A stretch of 64,000 nt of DNA from Altica lythri (taxonomy: Eukaryota > Arthropoda > Insecta > Coleoptera > Chrysomelidae). Made by a program: the position numbers and the translations under genes. Positions 22,131-33,639 of the stretch are shown one piece after another. The notes beneath the pieces were generated by a model. That model saw only the letters and a list, made by a program, of their open reading frames with translations, did no database searches and was not told the DNA's origin. Within the stretch, counting starts at the first letter, position 1. Each line of letters opens with the position of its first letter. The stretch spans positions 66,141,205 through 66,205,204 of the forward strand of contig OZ034804.1 in NCBI GenBank assembly GCA_964028335.1, read 5' to 3'.

Positions 22131-23633
22131 CATTAAGGCCAATGCCAACTATTAGCGTGGAAGGGACCAGTTTATTATGCTTTTTTAATTTGATTCTGTC
22201 ATTTATAGATAATTCCTATCATGATTATGTCGATGATTAATTATTCAGTAGCAAAAATATATAACTTATACAAATTATTCTGTTATACCCGCTATTGTTG
22301 AAAAAAATATGCCAGATGTCCAAGTAAAGCGACTGTTAGAAATCTCGGTGTTGCCATCATCAAACACGATATCGCCGCTCCTGGTTTTAATGTATTAATA
22401 TATGTAACCAGGTTATTTGTCTAACTTTATTTGCTTTGGTGGTAATGAAGATACTTTTCTATTTGACACGTTGTACATAATGTGAAGAAGAAATTTTAAA
22501 ATAATATACTGTACAATGTACAAAACATTTGAAATTGAATAAAGATATTACCGCTCGTCGTCTTCTCCACTTAATTCCATTGAATTTAAAAATAATAATT
22601 AGATCTCAGTTATATTACTTACTTTAATCTAATTGGGTCCAGTAGAAAATATCGGGATAAGATACATCCAGGCAGACCGACAATTTTTTTCATTCAAAAC
22701 TAAACTTCTACGGACCTAAAAAACCGAGAACTAACAATAAACCTTTTTTAACATTTTTCGATTTTACCGATAATATCAATACTCTCATATGTGTGACAAC
22801 GTCAATTTAAAACTCCCTGCTTAATTTATACCAGATTACAATATTGCCGATACTCAAAAATGTCTTTAAGTATAAATAATATACACAAAGTTGCCTTAAT
22901 TCAATAGTGAAAACTCCAATGAACCGAGTTACATTTATATATTTTTTAAGAATATTTTTATATTATCTTTCTAAGAGTGTCATTGACTAACAATTGAATA
23001 AAAAAGTAGAGAGAATATTTTTATAATATTTAAATTTAAAAATTTTAGAAAATATATCTGGCAACCTTGATTTGGAAGCCGGTCTCGCTAATAGGATTAG
23101 AAGGCGTGTATATGTTGGTAAATTGTTCTTAGATAAACTATAAATGAGATGATAAAAATCTAAACGAAATTATTCATCAAAATTAATAAGTAATAATAAC
23201 AAACAGCGTGTTGTGTTTTTGTACTTGAATGTGATACAAATAGAAGATAAACAAAAATGCACAAATAAGAATACTGTTTTTTTAACTGAACCCTATAAAA
23301 ACTATTACAGTTTATTATTACCTTTCAGATTAAAAAATAACAAACAAACATTCATCCAATATGCTTACGTTGCGATTCGATAAAAATTGTCCGAAACCAT
23401 AATTTATAATTTTGTTTATAAAGTCAGACGCCATAAAGACTGTTTATTTCAGCACGATAAAAGTAATTATAGTTTTATCTTTGCACTGTTTGGACTATAT
23501 TTATATTTTGGGCGTATAAGGATGTATCCAAGTTTTATCTACAGAAATTAACCGGCAACAAAACTCGGATTCATTATATTTTATATTATAACGTAAATTG
23601 CTTTGAAACTGTTCATTCGATCACGTCTTTGGT
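22131..23633. other. Non-coding AT-rich stretch
   Basis: I see no coding frame, RNA gene or clear repeat. Confidence 0.35.
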
Positions 23634-24128
23634 CTAACGAGAGCAAACGAGGCACCCAACACGCGGAGTGCTTTCTCATGCCTAAATGTTGATTTAATAT
23701 CTAACAAACACGTTCTTTTAGAATGTTCATAACCTATGCTATCTATCTTACTTTAATTCGGAGGTCGTCTAGCAACCTTTCATGAACTTTGGCGATGTTT
23801 TCCTGGGTAACTGCAGTTCTTGGACGTCCCAAACGGTCATCATATCCCTTGCTCATACGGACAAGTTTAAATTCAGCTTTCCAAAATTCTACAATAGTAA
23901 ATGGTGGTACAGAGTCCTAATGCACAGAATCTAACTCATCTTTAATTTGCCTAGACGTATTGTATTTAATGACAGCTAGATACTCGATTTGTCTATTTTC
24001 ACAAAAACACTCATATTAATTCACTCAAACGACTGTAAAACAACAAACAACTTCTAATGGCCACTTTGGTGAGTAACTGTCAGCATATGAACAACTCGTC
24101 ACTTTCAGGTCCGCAACTTTTCAAACCA
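23634..24128 (-). pseudogene. mariner 5' end: inverted repeat and N-terminal transposase
   Basis: At the right edge (about 24104-24128) AAGGGTGGTTTGAAAAGTTG read on the minus strand is a mariner-type end. Downstream the frame gives IEYLAVIKYNTSRQIKDE, VPPFTIVEFWKAEFK, then GRPRTAVTQENIAKVHERLL and QHLGMRKHSACWVPRLLS. These are the HTH domain, GRP AT-hook and LGMRKLxxRWVPRLLT motif. The element breaks off before the first catalytic Asp. Confidence 0.8.
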
Positions 24129-24233
24129 CCCTTTTACATAAAATGATTATTTATTTTGTTCAATTAACACTTAACATTTTCCTCTAATACTAATCTTAAA
24201 AACATAATAAGGTATTACATAATATAATCTACT

Positions 24234-24995
24234 CTTTATAAAGTCTGTCACTAAGATTTTGTAACTGTTCTTGGGTTCTCATTACGACTCCTCTACAAAA
24301 TGTTCTGTCTGCCTTGTTTCTCCAATCACTGAAATTTATTGCTTGAAAATCATTTTGGACACTCTCATACCTTCTCTTCCTTGCTCTTCCTTTTCTTTTC
24401 TTTCCTATTGGCTTTCTATTTAAAATTATTTGTCATTTGACTGTTTTCTAATCTTTACACATGCCCTATTCATCTTATTCGTTGTGCTTTTAATAGTGTT
24501 GTAATTTTGGGTTCTTTGTTCTTTGTAGAGCGAATCTAATTCCTTGTTAGTGATTCTTCTCCACCCTATCTCTATGTGTTCTCCTCCGTATATGGATCTC
24601 AAAATTTTTCTCTCCCATCGCTCTAATTTTTCTTCTTCCGCTTTTTTCAAGACCCAGGTTTCCTACGCGTACATAACTGTGGCTCTAATAACTGTTTTAT
24701 AAATTCTCTTTTTTGTTTTCCTTGAGACAAAATTTGATTTCATTAGAGACCTTAGCATTCAATATTTTTTATTTCCTTTTGTAATTCTTGCTTCTACTTC
24801 TTTATCTTCATGTCCGTTTTCTGTTACTTTGACCCCTAGGTATGTAAATTCTTTGACTCTTTTGAAGCAATAGGACAGGTCCTCTGTCTCTTGTATCTCT
24901 TAAAACTGCTCTTTGTCTATATCCCCCATAATCATGTACTTTGTCTTCTTTTCATTTATTCTCAAACCGAATTTTATTATTCTTTTTACAATTCT
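24234..24995 (-). pseudogene. RTE-like LINE, C-terminal RT and 3' domain
   Basis: Minus-strand pieces in order: INEKKTKYMIM, CFKRVKEFTYLGVKVTENG, EARITKGNKKY, KTVIRATVMYA, then an open frame KLERWERKILRSIYGG...WRRITNKELDSLYKEQ and finally ESVQNDFQAINFSDWRNKA with a stop near 24234. F.YLG, the LERWERKxLRxI motif and this tail order are typical of RTE-type LINEs. It is 5'-truncated near 24995 with a few stops. Confidence 0.75.
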
Positions 24996-25635
24996 TTTTA
25001 ACATAAAATGATTATATTTCCATCAAAAAATTAGGAACGACCAAAAAATCCATTTCTAGGTTTATTTCAAGTATTACTTTTAGTAAGCTATGCTCGTCTC
25101 TTTGTCGTGGATCTAAAATATTTTGTTTCTACTGGCTTACAGTTGGTGCAACTAAAACGATAAATATAGACAGCGCAACGCCATAAACATCAATTTTGAA
25201 CACTATACGGAATATTAATTAGTATTTACACTGTGGATGGCATCTTTACAACTATATAATGGACCAATGTTATTAAGTTTGTGTTTCTACAAAGACTGCC
25301 GCATGGTGTTCAGAAAATCTCGTATATACATATATGTAGTCGACATCTACGTTATATATGCTTACATAAGATTCATAATTAACTAGATATTCCTTTGCTC
25401 TCTGATATATTTCTTTAATTTAATATAAACAGAAACTTTCTAAAACAGTAACGATTTTAGTAATCTGGAAAAATAATAAATAAACTGGTCAAAATGAATT
25501 ATGGACCACTTTTTTAATTAGCTGTAACTTTTTTATTTCATTTTTGAACAATTCAGTATAAGTATAAAATTTTTACTTTTTAAACAAGTAACTTGAAAAA
25601 ACAACCTATTTGTTCAGCAGAAAAATATTCAATAG
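24996..25635. other. Non-coding stretch
   Basis: Nothing recognised apart from AT-rich DNA. GGTCAAAATGAATTATGGACC at about 25493 could be a transposon end belonging to the Tc1 relic that follows, but I find no inverted partner. Confidence 0.3.
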
Positions 25636-26224
25636 CTTCCTCGAGCTATTGCACATCGTCGTGGCATAGATTCAATTAAATTGCTAACTGTCTCTTTTCG
25701 TATCTTAACTAATTCGTTCTGAAGAATCCCTGCAAATTTTGGAGAGGCAGACGCTCTTTTATTTTTCTTTGAAGAGCATCCCAAAGATGCCAAATAGGGT
25801 TAAGAGATCAAGAGAGTTAGTTGGCCAATCCACACCATCAATATTGGCGTCCTCAAAGAATTCCGTTACTATAATGGCAGTATGAAGTCTTGCATTATCG
25901 TCTTGCAAAATGAATTGTGGCTCTTTCTCTTCGGCAAATGGCAATATATAGAGTTCAATAATGTCATTTAAATAAATCTAAGTGGTTACATTACCACTAT
26001 TGAACACATGTAGATTGGTACGGCCCATTAAAAAAATGCCGCCACACACCATCACCGAGCCACCAGCCACCACCAAAATCTTTTGTTCTAAATATTGTTC
26101 TCCTCTTCATCTCCAAGTTCGCACTTGTCCGTCACCGTGGTTAAATCTAAATCTGGATTCATCTGTGAAGATAAAGTGACGGGATTTGAGTTCATTATAA
26201 CGTTTCGCTTCCTAACTACTTGAG

Positions 26225-26340
26225 CATCCAATAGCTTAAGTGGTTAAAGCATGCCTGCGTATAAGGCAGTGATGGTGGGTTCGAGTCCCACTGGATATGA
26301 CATTTTTTCAATTTCTCCTTAATGTCATTTTAATAATTTC
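26225..26340 (+). repeat. tRNA-headed SINE, copy 1
   Basis: A near-complete tRNA fold: acceptor GCATCCA with GGAT(A/G)T, D arm GCTT...AAGC containing box A TAGCTTAAGTGG, anticodon arm TGCCT-GCGTATA-AGGCA, and T arm GTGGG-TTCGAGT-CCCAC with a perfect box B. The anticodon loop has C at position 33, so it is unlikely to be a working tRNA. A tail ttttttcaatttctccttaatgtcatttt follows, shared with other copies. It lies within the Tc1 relic. Confidence 0.65.
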
Positions 26341-26613
26341 TTGTTTGTATAATTTCTAAATTTCAAAAATCCGTTAAGAGTTATCTCAAAAATAATAGTT
26401 TACTAAAAATCAATGGTTCCGGTCTCCTAACCGAATAAAAATATAAGACAGGGCACAAATAAAGTGACTTAGAGTTTGATGTTTCAATTGTCGATTTGAG
26501 AAATCTTCTCTCTCATTAACGTCATGTAACATGTGCTTAAGGAGAAAGTGAGTGAATGTCATATCTGACGGGATTTGACTTCATTATAACGTTTCGCTTC
26601 CTAACTACTTGAG

Positions 26614-26715
26614 CATCCAATAGCTTAAGTGGTTAAAGCATGCCAGTGATGGTGGGTTCGAGTTCCACTGGATGTGACATTTTTTCAATTTCTCCTTAAT
26701 GTCATTTTAATAATT
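26614..26715 (+). repeat. tRNA-headed SINE, copy 2 (anticodon arm deleted)
   Basis: Same sequence as 26225-26340, but the anticodon arm (about 15 bases) is missing: gcatgc joins directly to cagtgatgg. The preceding 50 bp of Tc1 sequence (GACGGGATTTGA...GAGCATCC) are also duplicated, at 26178 and 26567, so the pair arose by a tandem duplication of about 390 bp and not by two insertions. Confidence 0.65.
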
Positions 26716-27135
26716 TCTAAATTTCCAATTCAAATGATGGCGGGCAAGATTGAGTCGAGTTCTGCGATGCACTTGGGTTAACTGTATGAAGTCTATTTCT
26801 TACAGTTTGGGTAGAAATTCGTCATACCGTTGCGTCAAAATGTAAATTTACAATGTCGTTTGCTGTCCTTGACGTTTTTTGTGTAGAAAATCTCACTAAA
26901 CTCCAGTCTTCGCGGAATGTTGTTAGTTGTTACCCTTTCTTGCGGAAGATAAGGTGTCCTTGTTACAATACCGAGTTCCCTGTATTTGTTTATTAATATT
27001 GAAATCACTGAGTGACTAGTTGAAGACTGCGAGCAATATTTCTTATAAAAAAACCTACTTCAAGTAAACTAACCGTCCTTGCTTCTTCCATGCATTGGTT
27101 GGCAAATAGGTCTTCCCAATTTATCGACGTTCATT

Positions 27136-27555
27136 GTTATTTGTGTATAAAATGACAACAAACTTATTTTAAGCGTTACGAATGCCAAATTAGTAATGTA
27201 AAAATTGGTTAAAAAAGCATTTTTATCAAATCAAAAGATTGACTTCATAAAATTCACGAAGAAAAGTTTTTTGTGTTCAACTTATTTGCACATTGTATTT
27301 TACATACTTATAAAATATTACCTGGGGATTTAAAAAAATAATAAAAATTTAAGCATTTTTGCAAGTGACCCTTACAGTCGAGGCAATGAAGCACTGAACT
27401 CGAAATTTAAACGGCAAGACGGATTTTAATGATTCTTTTTTCATTCGATTCGTGAGAGCATCAGGAAACCTTGTGACCTTATGCGATCATCTAATATAAA
27501 AGTGCATTTCATACAGAACCCGTTATTTATTGGCTGTAATGAGTTCAATTTTGTT
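27136..27555. other. Non-coding stretch
   Basis: AT-rich; the Tc1 right end should lie here but no inverted repeat was identified. Confidence 0.3.
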
Positions 27556-28106
27556 ACTTAGGGGTTTCTGGGGTCGCTAAAAACGAATATGAAAGTAATC
27601 TACGGAGAACCTGGTACCCAGGATACCTTCTACTTTTATCTCCTCCTGGAGTTTTCGGTAATACCGTCATAAAATTAGTGAAAACTCAATACTCGGTTAT
27701 TTTTGGGCTTGCTGAAAACGAATATGTCATTGAAAGTGATCTACGAAGTACCTGGTGCCCAGGATATCTTCCGTTAACATTACCTCCTGGAGTTTCCAGT
27801 AATATTGTTAAACAATTAGTCAAAACTCAATACCCAAGGTTTTGGGCTCACCAAAAACAAATATGATATTGAAAGCGGTCTTAGGAGTACCTGGTGCATA
27901 GGATACCTACTAGTTACCTCGTGTCTTCAGGAATTTTCGGTAAATTCATTAAACAATTAGTCAAAATTCAATACTAGGGGCTTGCTTAGAACGTATATAA
28001 TATCGAAAGCGACCTATTAAGTATCTAGTCCTCAGCACTGCAACCTTTACGTCATCTGCCATCTTTAAGTTATCTCCTAGAGTTCCATTGAATATTGTAA
28101 CAGGCG
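27556..28106 (+). repeat. Satellite, four ~136-bp units
   Basis: Units carrying CTAAAAACGAATATG, GAAAGTGATCTACGGAGTAC, CTGGTGCCCAGGATA and CTCCTGGAGTTTTCGGTAAT repeat with starts at about 27580, 27715, 27854 and 27988 (periods 134-139). Divergence rises toward the right; the last unit is barely recognisable. One lone piece is found at 7440-7495 (inverted) beside the LINE insert. Confidence 0.8.
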
Positions 28107-28789
28107 TATTTTCACTTGGTGTAATTATTAAAATTCTAAATAATATGTAACTCACCTGTTGTCTACTCTCTCAAAATTCTTAGTGTATAGCTAAACATCA
28201 TTCGGGTAATTAAGCAAGTTCAACCTTTTATTTTCTCATAATTTTAATTTATTACTTTTCTAAAGCTTCATTTTTCTAATTTTTGCTCTAACTTCATTTT
28301 ATGTGACTTCTACTTGGCGTCAGGATTTACGATTTACATTTAATATTACGACAAGTCGTATATTTTAAGTTGTAAACAATGTCAGTTACGTCAAATTCTT
28401 CTATTTTCCTTCTGCTATATTCGATCTAGGACTGAGCTGTCTACCGTTAATGCCATAATTAATAGAATTAACAATAGAATAGTAAAATCCCTCTTCTGCG
28501 CAGTTACTTTATGCCAACGCGAGAGACTTCTTTCATTTTCTTGTCAACTACCTCGTTAAGATTACTAAGAGTTGCATTATTGTAGAAAATTTGTCGGTTT
28601 GGTTTTGATCGTGGTAGATCTGCGACGCTTAAGTGTGGATTTTAAAACCAAACCCTTATTTCCAACTGGGCCATTGAATCAATCTACGTTTGGTTGTTAT
28701 TTTTGATTTTTCTTCGTGCTCAGTAGGAAAAAACCACGTTGTGGGATTTGTACAAGATTTTCTGTCGATTTAACATCAGTACATTATAA
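28107..28789. other. Non-coding stretch
   Basis: No frame, RNA or repeat recognised. Confidence 0.3.
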
Positions 28790-30194
28790 AGCTACGGTTT
28801 TTAAGAAGTGTGCGCGTCGCGCGTCTTACGGCTTAAGCAGAATAAGTCAGTTTTTATGAATTCTCAGTTTTTAATATTCTGTTGTAGTAAACGGATAACG
28901 CAGAATGAACAATGCTATAGTTGCGAAGAAATTAAGAACGATGAAGAAGACTTATTGTTGCTGACAATGAAAGAGCCCAATAGAAAAGTTGATGATTTAT
29001 TTTACTGTCGCAAATCCAAAGGAGCGTATGCAGTTACAGTGGAAAAACGACTTTTTGGAAACGAAATAAAATTTCGAGAATAGTAGACTTTCTAGGGAAT
29101 TATTTGAGATTGTTCTAAACTTCATAAAAAGAGGAAATTTTTGGCTCATAATGATCACTCTTCACAAGCCACCACTTCAATATAATTTGCTTCAGCTTAT
29201 GTCGACGACTGCATCCAAACCCAACAAAATTGATCTCAGCGCACATGCCAAACTCACACTGCTTTGTTAAACTCATGCGTTCAACTAGACAGATTCTTAC
29301 TTACAAACCGTATGCATAAGACACCTGATGTTCAATTAAAGCGCACGTGAGCTCTGCTCAACTTACTGTCGGCCGTACGCCGCGCATTGTTCTTAGAAAC
29401 CGTAGCTTAAAGCTACGGTTTCTAAGAATAATGCGCGGCGTACGGCCGACAAGCTACGGTTTCTAAGAACAATGCGCGGCGTACGGCCGACAGTAAGTTG
29501 AGCAGAGCTCACGTGCGCTTTAATTTAACATCAGTTGTCTTATGCATGCGGTTTGTAAGAGTCTGTCTAGTTGAACGGATGAGTTTAACAAAGCAGTGTG
29601 AGTTTGAGTTGTGCGCTGAGATCAATTTGGTTGGGTTTGGACGCAGACGTCGACATAAGCTGAAGCAAATTATATCGAAGTGGTGGCTAGTGAAGAGTGA
29701 TCAATTACACAAAACACAAAAATTAAGTTGTTAAAGACATATTACTACATATTTTTGATGCACAGCTTTTCTTCTGGTGTGATTGGATGACTATATCTGT
29801 TACAAGGTTTTTTAACAATATCTTCTTTTATGAAGTTTAGAACAATCTCAAACAATTCCCTAGAAAGTCTAAAATATTCTCGAAATTTTATTTCATTCCC
29901 AAAAAGTCGTCTTTCTACTGTAACTGCTTACGCTCCTTCGGATTTGCGACAGGAAAATAAATCATCAACTTTTCTATTGGGCTCTTTCATTGTCAGCAAC
30001 AATAAGTCTTCTTCATCGTTCTCAATTTCTTCGATCAAAAACGCAACTATAGCATTATCCGTTTACTTCAACAGAATATTAAAAACTGAGAATTCATAAA
30101 AACCGACCCGCGCGAAGCGGACTGTGAGTCAAGCTGAGCTTATTCTGCTTAAGCCGTAAGACGCACGACGCGCACACTTCTTAAAAACCGTAGC
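28790..30194. mobile_element. Giant palindrome (two inverted ~0.6-0.8-kb arms, no spacer)
   Basis: The left arm (28790-29406) and right arm (29411-30194) are inverted copies meeting at TTAA (29407-29410). Each arm is bounded by AGCTACGGTTTYTAAGAA and its inverse. Inside are matching inverted blocks: TGCGCGTCGCGCGTCTTACG (outer), a 91-codon frame at 28808-29083 mirrored at 29830-30099, and CGGCGTACGGCCGAC (inner). The right arm has an extra duplicated end (29411-29450) and about 100 unmatched bases at 29735-29830. TTAA also follows the right arm (30195-30198). The 91-codon frame has two Cys pairs but matches no family I know. Confidence 0.8.
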
Positions 30195-30272
30195 TTAAAG
30201 CGGCTTTTGGGTCTAAAAATCAACGTCCCGAGCTATTGAATATCATCGAGTTAGCATACCCTTTTTCCATCT

Positions 30273-30905
30273 AGGGTCCTTGGTCCGGGCCTTATTTCCT
30301 TGGTACAGGCCTTATTTCCTTGGTACAGGCTTTATTATTTTGTTGGTACTGGCAGTTATTTATATTTTGGAACTGGCAAGTGTTCCTAGTACCGGCAGTA
30401 CTTCTGGAACTGAATTTGTTTTGGTACTCGCAGTTCCTTGTTTTGATCAAGAACCAATCAGCTTTGGATTACTGGAGATTGGAAGCCACTAGCACCAGTA
30501 CAGATAAGCATTATAAGACTTTGCATTTTGTATAATCTTTACTTGAATTGTTGATTGTAATTTAGTTTTAAGTCGTGCGTGTGATCACACTGACATTCAT
30601 TATTATTTATTTGACTTTTAATACTAAGGCGCTAGTGTACGCAGTTAGTCATAACTTGAAGTTTGTAATTTGCAGTAACCTCAAACATTTTTACATTAAA
30701 GAAGGGTCTAGATTTGAAACTGATTTGTTTTATTTAGCTCACTTTATTTCATTTTGTGGGATTGTGTAAGAATTGTTAGTGCCTATTAAATCTAGGGGTT
30801 TCCGGCTTGCACCGTCTAAGTCGGTGGCGCGGCTTACTTGTTTATCATCCCTCTACGGCTGAGCTCGGGCATAATTTGCCAGTAGAGTGACCACTAGCAA
30901 CCCTC
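30273..30905 (+). repeat. Dispersed repeat with iterated GGTACAGGC, copy 1
   Basis: Begins AGGGTCCT, then several copies of a ~24-bp unit around TTGGTACAGGCCTTATTTCC that grow irregular. Then GTGTGATCACAC, ATTAAAGAAGGGTCTAG and TTTAGCTCACTTTAT, and an end with GGGGTTTCCG, GTGGCGCG, CTCTACGGCTGAGCT and TTTGCCAGTAGAG. The inverted copy at 60121-60768 has the same landmarks in the same order. The frames in this area only translate the iterated unit. Confidence 0.65.
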
Positions 30906-32214
30906 GCGCAATTTATCTAATTGACGATATTAGATTTTTTTTATTCATAAATGAACCTTAGCAGTTAGCTAAGAAAAACCGTGGCAATATATAAAAAACA
31001 AAACACATTTTTTTTAATTTAGTGCAAAAACCCTGAAATTATGAGTTTTGACTAATTTTATAACGATATTACCAAAAATTACCAGTTTATATTAAATTTT
31101 AAAACGCATATAAGCCAGTATAATTTTTTTTAATTTATTGTTGTTTTTAAAGCGAGAGTTGTTGATGTATGGTTCAGAAGAGGTGTTAAAAATAAAAAAT
31201 CGCTACAAAAATAAATTTTCCGAACTGCTTCGGAAATTGGAAACACCGCTGGGAGCTTGTTATTCAATAAAATGGAGAAAACTTTGAACGATGCCACTCA
31301 AATCGCTCAATAAATTTTACTATATTGTAGAGCATAAAAAAGTTAAAGAAGAAAAATAAAATTATGATGCCTGTGCAATGGAACTGAAATAATTCTTTAC
31401 AATTTGATCTCTTATCATTAGAGAACTGATTAAAAACTACATTTCTAAATAAAACACGCAAATGAATTGCTGCTTTAACGCTCGAATTTCATTAACGCTA
31501 CCTTGAAAAAAATGTTACGTTGTAATTATACTCAACTCTCCGGAAAAAAAAACGGTTAAATCCCGGGGTTGTTTTCAGCAAAATTTTCATTATTTTGAAT
31601 AAGTTATTTCCTTCAAAAAATTGAGGCTCTTGTCAGATCTTGTTTATCTTGTTTGAATTTAAGTAAATGCCTTTCAAGTCTGAAAAATATCTTCAGAATT
31701 AATCTGCTGTATAATTGGCTTGAAAAAAGTCTTAGCTTTTAGTACATTGATGCAAAAATATTCTAAAATTATTTATTTCTCAAATAACGATTTGGAGTAA
31801 AAACACACAGAAATATATTAATATTTATATGTCATGATGCCACGATGATAATAAGTGAGAATATTCCGAAATAAGTCTAACTGAAATTTAGAAATTTGAA
31901 TATTTTTCATAACCCTCAACGAACGGTTGTCAGAGAAGGAAATGAAAACACAGATTACTTTAAACGAATGTAAATCTAAAAATTATATTTAATAATTTTT
32001 TTTTCGATTCCCGCCATGCAAAAATAAACTGTAAAGAATTTATAAAATACTAGTTTTTGTAGAATATCGTTCAGAGTAGTTCGCAAATAAATTATTTTAG
32101 ATATCTCTCACGGAATTTTTGCAGTTTAGAAATTAAACAAACAAAAAATTAAATTAAGAAGATAAAAACATATTCAGCAGCAAATCTGGATTAGCCTTTT
32201 CAACGTGAATGTAT
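30906..32214. other. Non-coding AT-rich stretch
   Basis: No gene or repeat recognised. Confidence 0.3.
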
Positions 32215-33101
32215 TGTTACGAAACGATCCGGACCTGTCGCCTAGACGGAGGTGTGAGGTGTTGTTAGAATTCTTGGAATTTTCGAAGAGTCTAGTTTGT
32301 TTAGTTTCTTGGATTTGCTGTAAAAGTTCTTCCTTGGTTTCCTTTAAGTGCTCTTGAAGCTTTTCCTTAGTTTCCTTAACGTGCTCTTAAAGCTCTTCTT
32401 TGGTTTCCTCTAACTTTTCTTCTGCTGCTTCGATTCGTTCTTGGAATTCCTGTTTACTCACTTTATTTTCTTTCAGATCAAGAAATATCTTCATGAACAT
32501 TTCTTTTTCGCCCTTCCTTCGCTGTTTCTCACCTTAACGTTCTTTTATTCTTTCTTCTCGTTCTTCTTTTCTGCTCTGTTCTAGACGCAGTTTTATAGCT
32601 GCCAACAATTTCCCAATTTCGTCCACCTCGTCGTAATTAGTAGTTCTTGTGTTTACCATAGACTTCGACGTCTTCTTTCACTTCTGACACCATTTTTTAT
32701 TATTTTTCCTTCGTGGATTCCGGATAAATGATAAACAGCAGACAAACTTTAGAATTTATTGTGAAGCTCAACCATTTTCTTAACTAATTTACACAACTTT
32801 ACTACAGTCACAGCTACTGAATAACGTCTTTTAAATATCTCATACAACAATCCGCACTTTATTGCCAGTTAGTACCATTACAATTGTTCTCCCGTCCGAA
32901 GCGGTCCTTTTTATAAGGAATTAAATCCTTCTAGAAATATCCCTGCAGTTGTATCTCGAACAGAAAATTCTCAAATTATTTCGACGTTATAACAGCCACT
33001 AGAAGTGTCGATTTCGGTCGGAAGCAAACTAGACTATTCCAAGAACTCTAACAACACCTCACACTTCCGTATGGGCGACAGGTCCGGATCGACTCGTAAC
33101 A
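32215..33101 (-). mobile_element. LTR retrotransposon remnant with an inverted second LTR end
   Basis: On the minus strand the unit starts at 33101 with TGTTACGAGTCGATCCGGAC and runs as an LTR-like region to about 32740, then enters a gag-like frame. On the plus strand at 32215 the same LTR start appears inverted (TGTTACGAAACGATCCGGAC...GTGTGAGGTGTTGTTAGA), matching for about 80 bp. A normal element would have a direct repeat, so this copy is rearranged. No pol region is present. Confidence 0.65.
32290..32692 (-). pseudogene. gag-like coiled-coil start of an LTR element
   Basis: ATG near 32692 opens MVSEVKEDVE. The following frames, with stops and shifts, are rich in Glu, Lys and Gln with repeats such as KETKEELLQQIQETK and a phrase AAEEKLEETKEEL. 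A long charged coiled coil after the LTR is usual for the gag N-terminus of insect Ty3/gypsy elements, where it helps particle assembly. The reading frame is interrupted several times and stops at the inverted LTR end. Confidence 0.5.
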
Positions 33102-33436
33102 GAATTTTAGAAAATTCACAAGGTGTGGATTTTTTGACATTTAACTTAATAAATGAGAACATTTAATCTCAAATGGTCCCAACTTTATGACCTGCGTAAT
33201 AGTATAATAGAATTACAACAAAATTTAAAGTAGGATGGAATATCTTTTGCAAATTAAATCAGTTGCAAAGCATGGGCCAATAGAGCAAAAAACTAGTTTT
33301 ATAGGTATTTTACATTTTAATTTTATATAAATTTTAAATTGTTTTATGTTTAATCGTCTCTTATTAACGTTATATATGAGTTTAAGGGTAAATGAAGTAA
33401 GTGTCCTATGTAACATCACTTAAATCACAATATGAT

Positions 33437-33570
33437 CAAAAATGCTGACTAAACACTGTGACCGATTAGTTACAGCTCTTATCGATTATAAGTAGAGATC
33501 GCAGGTTCAAGTCCAGCTAGATATTTCAATTTTTCGATTTCTCTTTAAGGTCAATTCTTGTTTTTTCTCT
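33437..33570 (+). repeat. tRNA-like SINE, copy 3
   Basis: Contains box B CAGGTTCAAGTCC in a near-complete T arm. The tail (tttttcgatttctctttaaggtc) resembles that of the SINE copies at 26225 and 26614. The head differs from those copies (ctaaacactgtgaccgattagttacagctc), so it is a subfamily or a chimera. Confidence 0.5.
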
Positions 33571-33639
33571 AGATAAAAACTGTCTGACAAAAAGTCACTC
33601 ATCGTACTAGAGCCTAGTTGGATTTATTGTACTTGTTCC

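Larger units (their letters stand above)
25636..27135 (-). pseudogene. Tc1-like transposase, full length but interrupted
   Basis: From right to left: SLLEVGFFIRNIARSL-like HTH pieces, REDWSLVRFSTQKTSRTAND and ISTQTVRNRLHTVN (27135-26745). A ~550-bp interruption with SINE copies follows. Then come HFIFTDESRFRF (first catalytic Asp), GGSVMVCGGIF, QDDNARLHTAIIVTEFF (second Asp) and DWPTNSLDL. The third acidic position, normally PIEHxWD, reads LLTLFGIF and is lost. The C-terminus SMPRRCAIARG ends at about 25636. Several stops. Tc1 transposases cut and paste DNA at TA sites; this one is inactive. Confidence 0.85.

Noticed and set aside
26225..26304. Functional tRNA gene
   Set aside because: Good cloverleaf, but the anticodon loop lacks T33, acceptor pairing is imperfect, and a SINE tail plus a deleted second copy argue for a SINE head.
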